NCBI GenBank assembly: GCA_036362985.1
Contig: JAYGXS010000004.1
Coordinates: 3,595,825-3,659,824 of the forward strand
DNA: 64,000 bases
Reading direction: 5' to 3'
Source of the DNA: Ligula intestinalis
Taxonomy: Eukaryota > Platyhelminthes > Cestoda > Diphyllobothriidea > Diphyllobothriidae
The notes under the pieces were generated by a model. It did no database searches. It saw only the letters and a list, made by a program, of their open reading frames with translations, and had not been told where the DNA came from. Below, one piece after another: positions 63,179 to 64,000 of the stretch. Both the position numbers and the translations under genes were made by a program. Position 1 is the stretch's first letter, and each line of letters starts with the position of its first letter.

Positions 63179-63557
63179 CTGAGGCAGTGAAGAGCAAAGA
63201 CAATCTTTGGCAAACGAGACCTCTGAATGCGCACACGCTGTGCGTATAATGCCGGTGGGTATAAAATTTACAGATGGTGTACTTTGCTTCCAAACGAATA
63301 TAAGAAATAATTTTTGAATTTACAAGGGTAGTCAAAATTAATGATAAGGATGCATTGTATTAACGTAGTCACTTTTTACAGGATATACGTTTTGCTGATG
63401 GTCAGAACGAAACTCGTTAAAAAGCCCGCATCCTATCATTATAATCAGTATCACAACCTGAGTCAATGCCGAGTAGCGAAAGAGTATCAATCAATCTATG
63501 TCGGCATGCTGCACGAATTCTGGCACGTACTGTATCGCTTTCGACAAAGATCTATTG

Positions 63558-63960
63558 AGTAGAGCCTACGGCACTTTGGTTCGACCTCACACAGAAGACG
63601 GCATACAGGCGTTGTGGCCATGCCTTGCAAAATACAAAATATTTCAAGCGAAAATGCAATGCCGTGCTACAAAGCTAGTATGAGGTAGAAAATGGCACAC
63701 TTGAAATACTATAATGCCCAAGTCTATTTCCTCTGCGTTATGGGCAGCAAAGGGGTAGTCTTAGCTTACAAGATAATGCATGACCTTGAGCAATTATTGC
63801 CCGTTGAGGACATGTTTTAGGTTAAACTGGATCAACGCTCAGATCGCGCATACCTGAACGTAGACTGGCTGTGTGATGGGGTGACGAATAATTGAAAACC
63901 GTTGCCCACACCTACGAAACGGACCATGCGTTCAATTTCGCAACCCTCAAGACCTCGCCC
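63558..63960 (+). pseudogene. CR1-like LINE reverse transcriptase C-terminal fragment
   Basis: Reads AYGTLVRPHTEDGIQALWPC, LAKYKIFQAKMQCRATKLV, a stop, then VLAYKIMHDLEQLLPVEDMF. The pattern 'LVRPH.E..IQAW.P.L.K......K.Q.RATK' and 'L.YKI.H.....' is the post-RT region of CR1/jockey LINEs. Different lineage from the one at 37558. Confidence 0.7.
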
Positions 63961-64000
63961 ACGTTTAAAATGAGATAAACGGAGAATCGATTGAAGCCTG

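Larger units (their letters stand above)
59390..61942. mobile_element. Young Penelope-like element with inverted arms
   Basis: Outer arms 59390-59880 and about 61450-61942 are inverted and nearly identical. An 85-codon frame in each (59745-59488 minus, 61586-61843 plus) differs at a single residue. Inside lie a minus-strand GIY-YIG copy (60300-59821), a plus-strand RT plus GIY-YIG (60296-61295) and a short inverted GIY-YIG piece (about 61296-61450). Inverted partial terminal repeats are known for PLEs. Each arm ends in a hammerhead. It occupies an intron of the CFAP74-like gene. Confidence 0.85.

Overview
This is eukaryotic, repeat-choked DNA, most likely from a flatworm and probably a cestode of the diphyllobothriid kind (inference). 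The grounds are Penelope-like retroelements (PLEs) with GIY-YIG endonuclease domains and minimal hammerhead-ribozyme motifs, RTE and CR1/jockey-type LINE fragments, several mariner-like families, tRNA-derived SINEs, and long introns in one split gene. There is no operon structure, and almost every open frame in the window is a repeat fragment or chance. A 10-base N gap (37973-37982) marks a draft assembly.

The only host gene I can support is on the minus strand and fills most of the window. Thirteen exons between 63178 and 21170 encode about 902 residues, and all twelve exon junctions keep the reading frame. The product is a chain of ASH/MSP-type (HYDIN-like) beta domains and looks most like the ciliary protein CFAP74. 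Both ends are missing: the 5' end lies beyond 63178, and I could not find the 3' end in 1-21169. Exons total about 2.7 kb of a 42 kb span; the rest is introns of up to 9 kb filled with mobile DNA.

Layout. 1-21 kb: PLE fragments, hammerhead loci, SINEs, two tRNA-Gly-like genes, an RTE fragment and long AT-rich tracts without recognisable genes. 21-33 kb: the last three recognised exons, with an internally deleted mariner, a 319-bp MITE, a tRNA-like locus and a rearranged PLE. 35-40 kb: a decayed Helitron, a palindromic PLE derivative, and a LINE whose 3' end occurs twice. 44-47 kb: LTR-like direct repeats around a 65-bp minisatellite, then a PLE. 47-56 kb: the densest exon cluster and a full-length but dead mariner. 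57-62 kb: PLE pieces, including one young element with nearly identical inverted arms. 63.5-64 kb: a CR1-like LINE fragment.

The most interesting signal is a dispersed set of minimal hammerhead-ribozyme motifs: CTGANGA core, short stem II, (C)GAAAC-GTC, then AATAAA-like and GATC motifs and a TCT-rich tail. They occur on both strands, often as inverted pairs, and mark the ends of PLEs. Some lie in sense orientation inside introns of the CFAP74-like gene.
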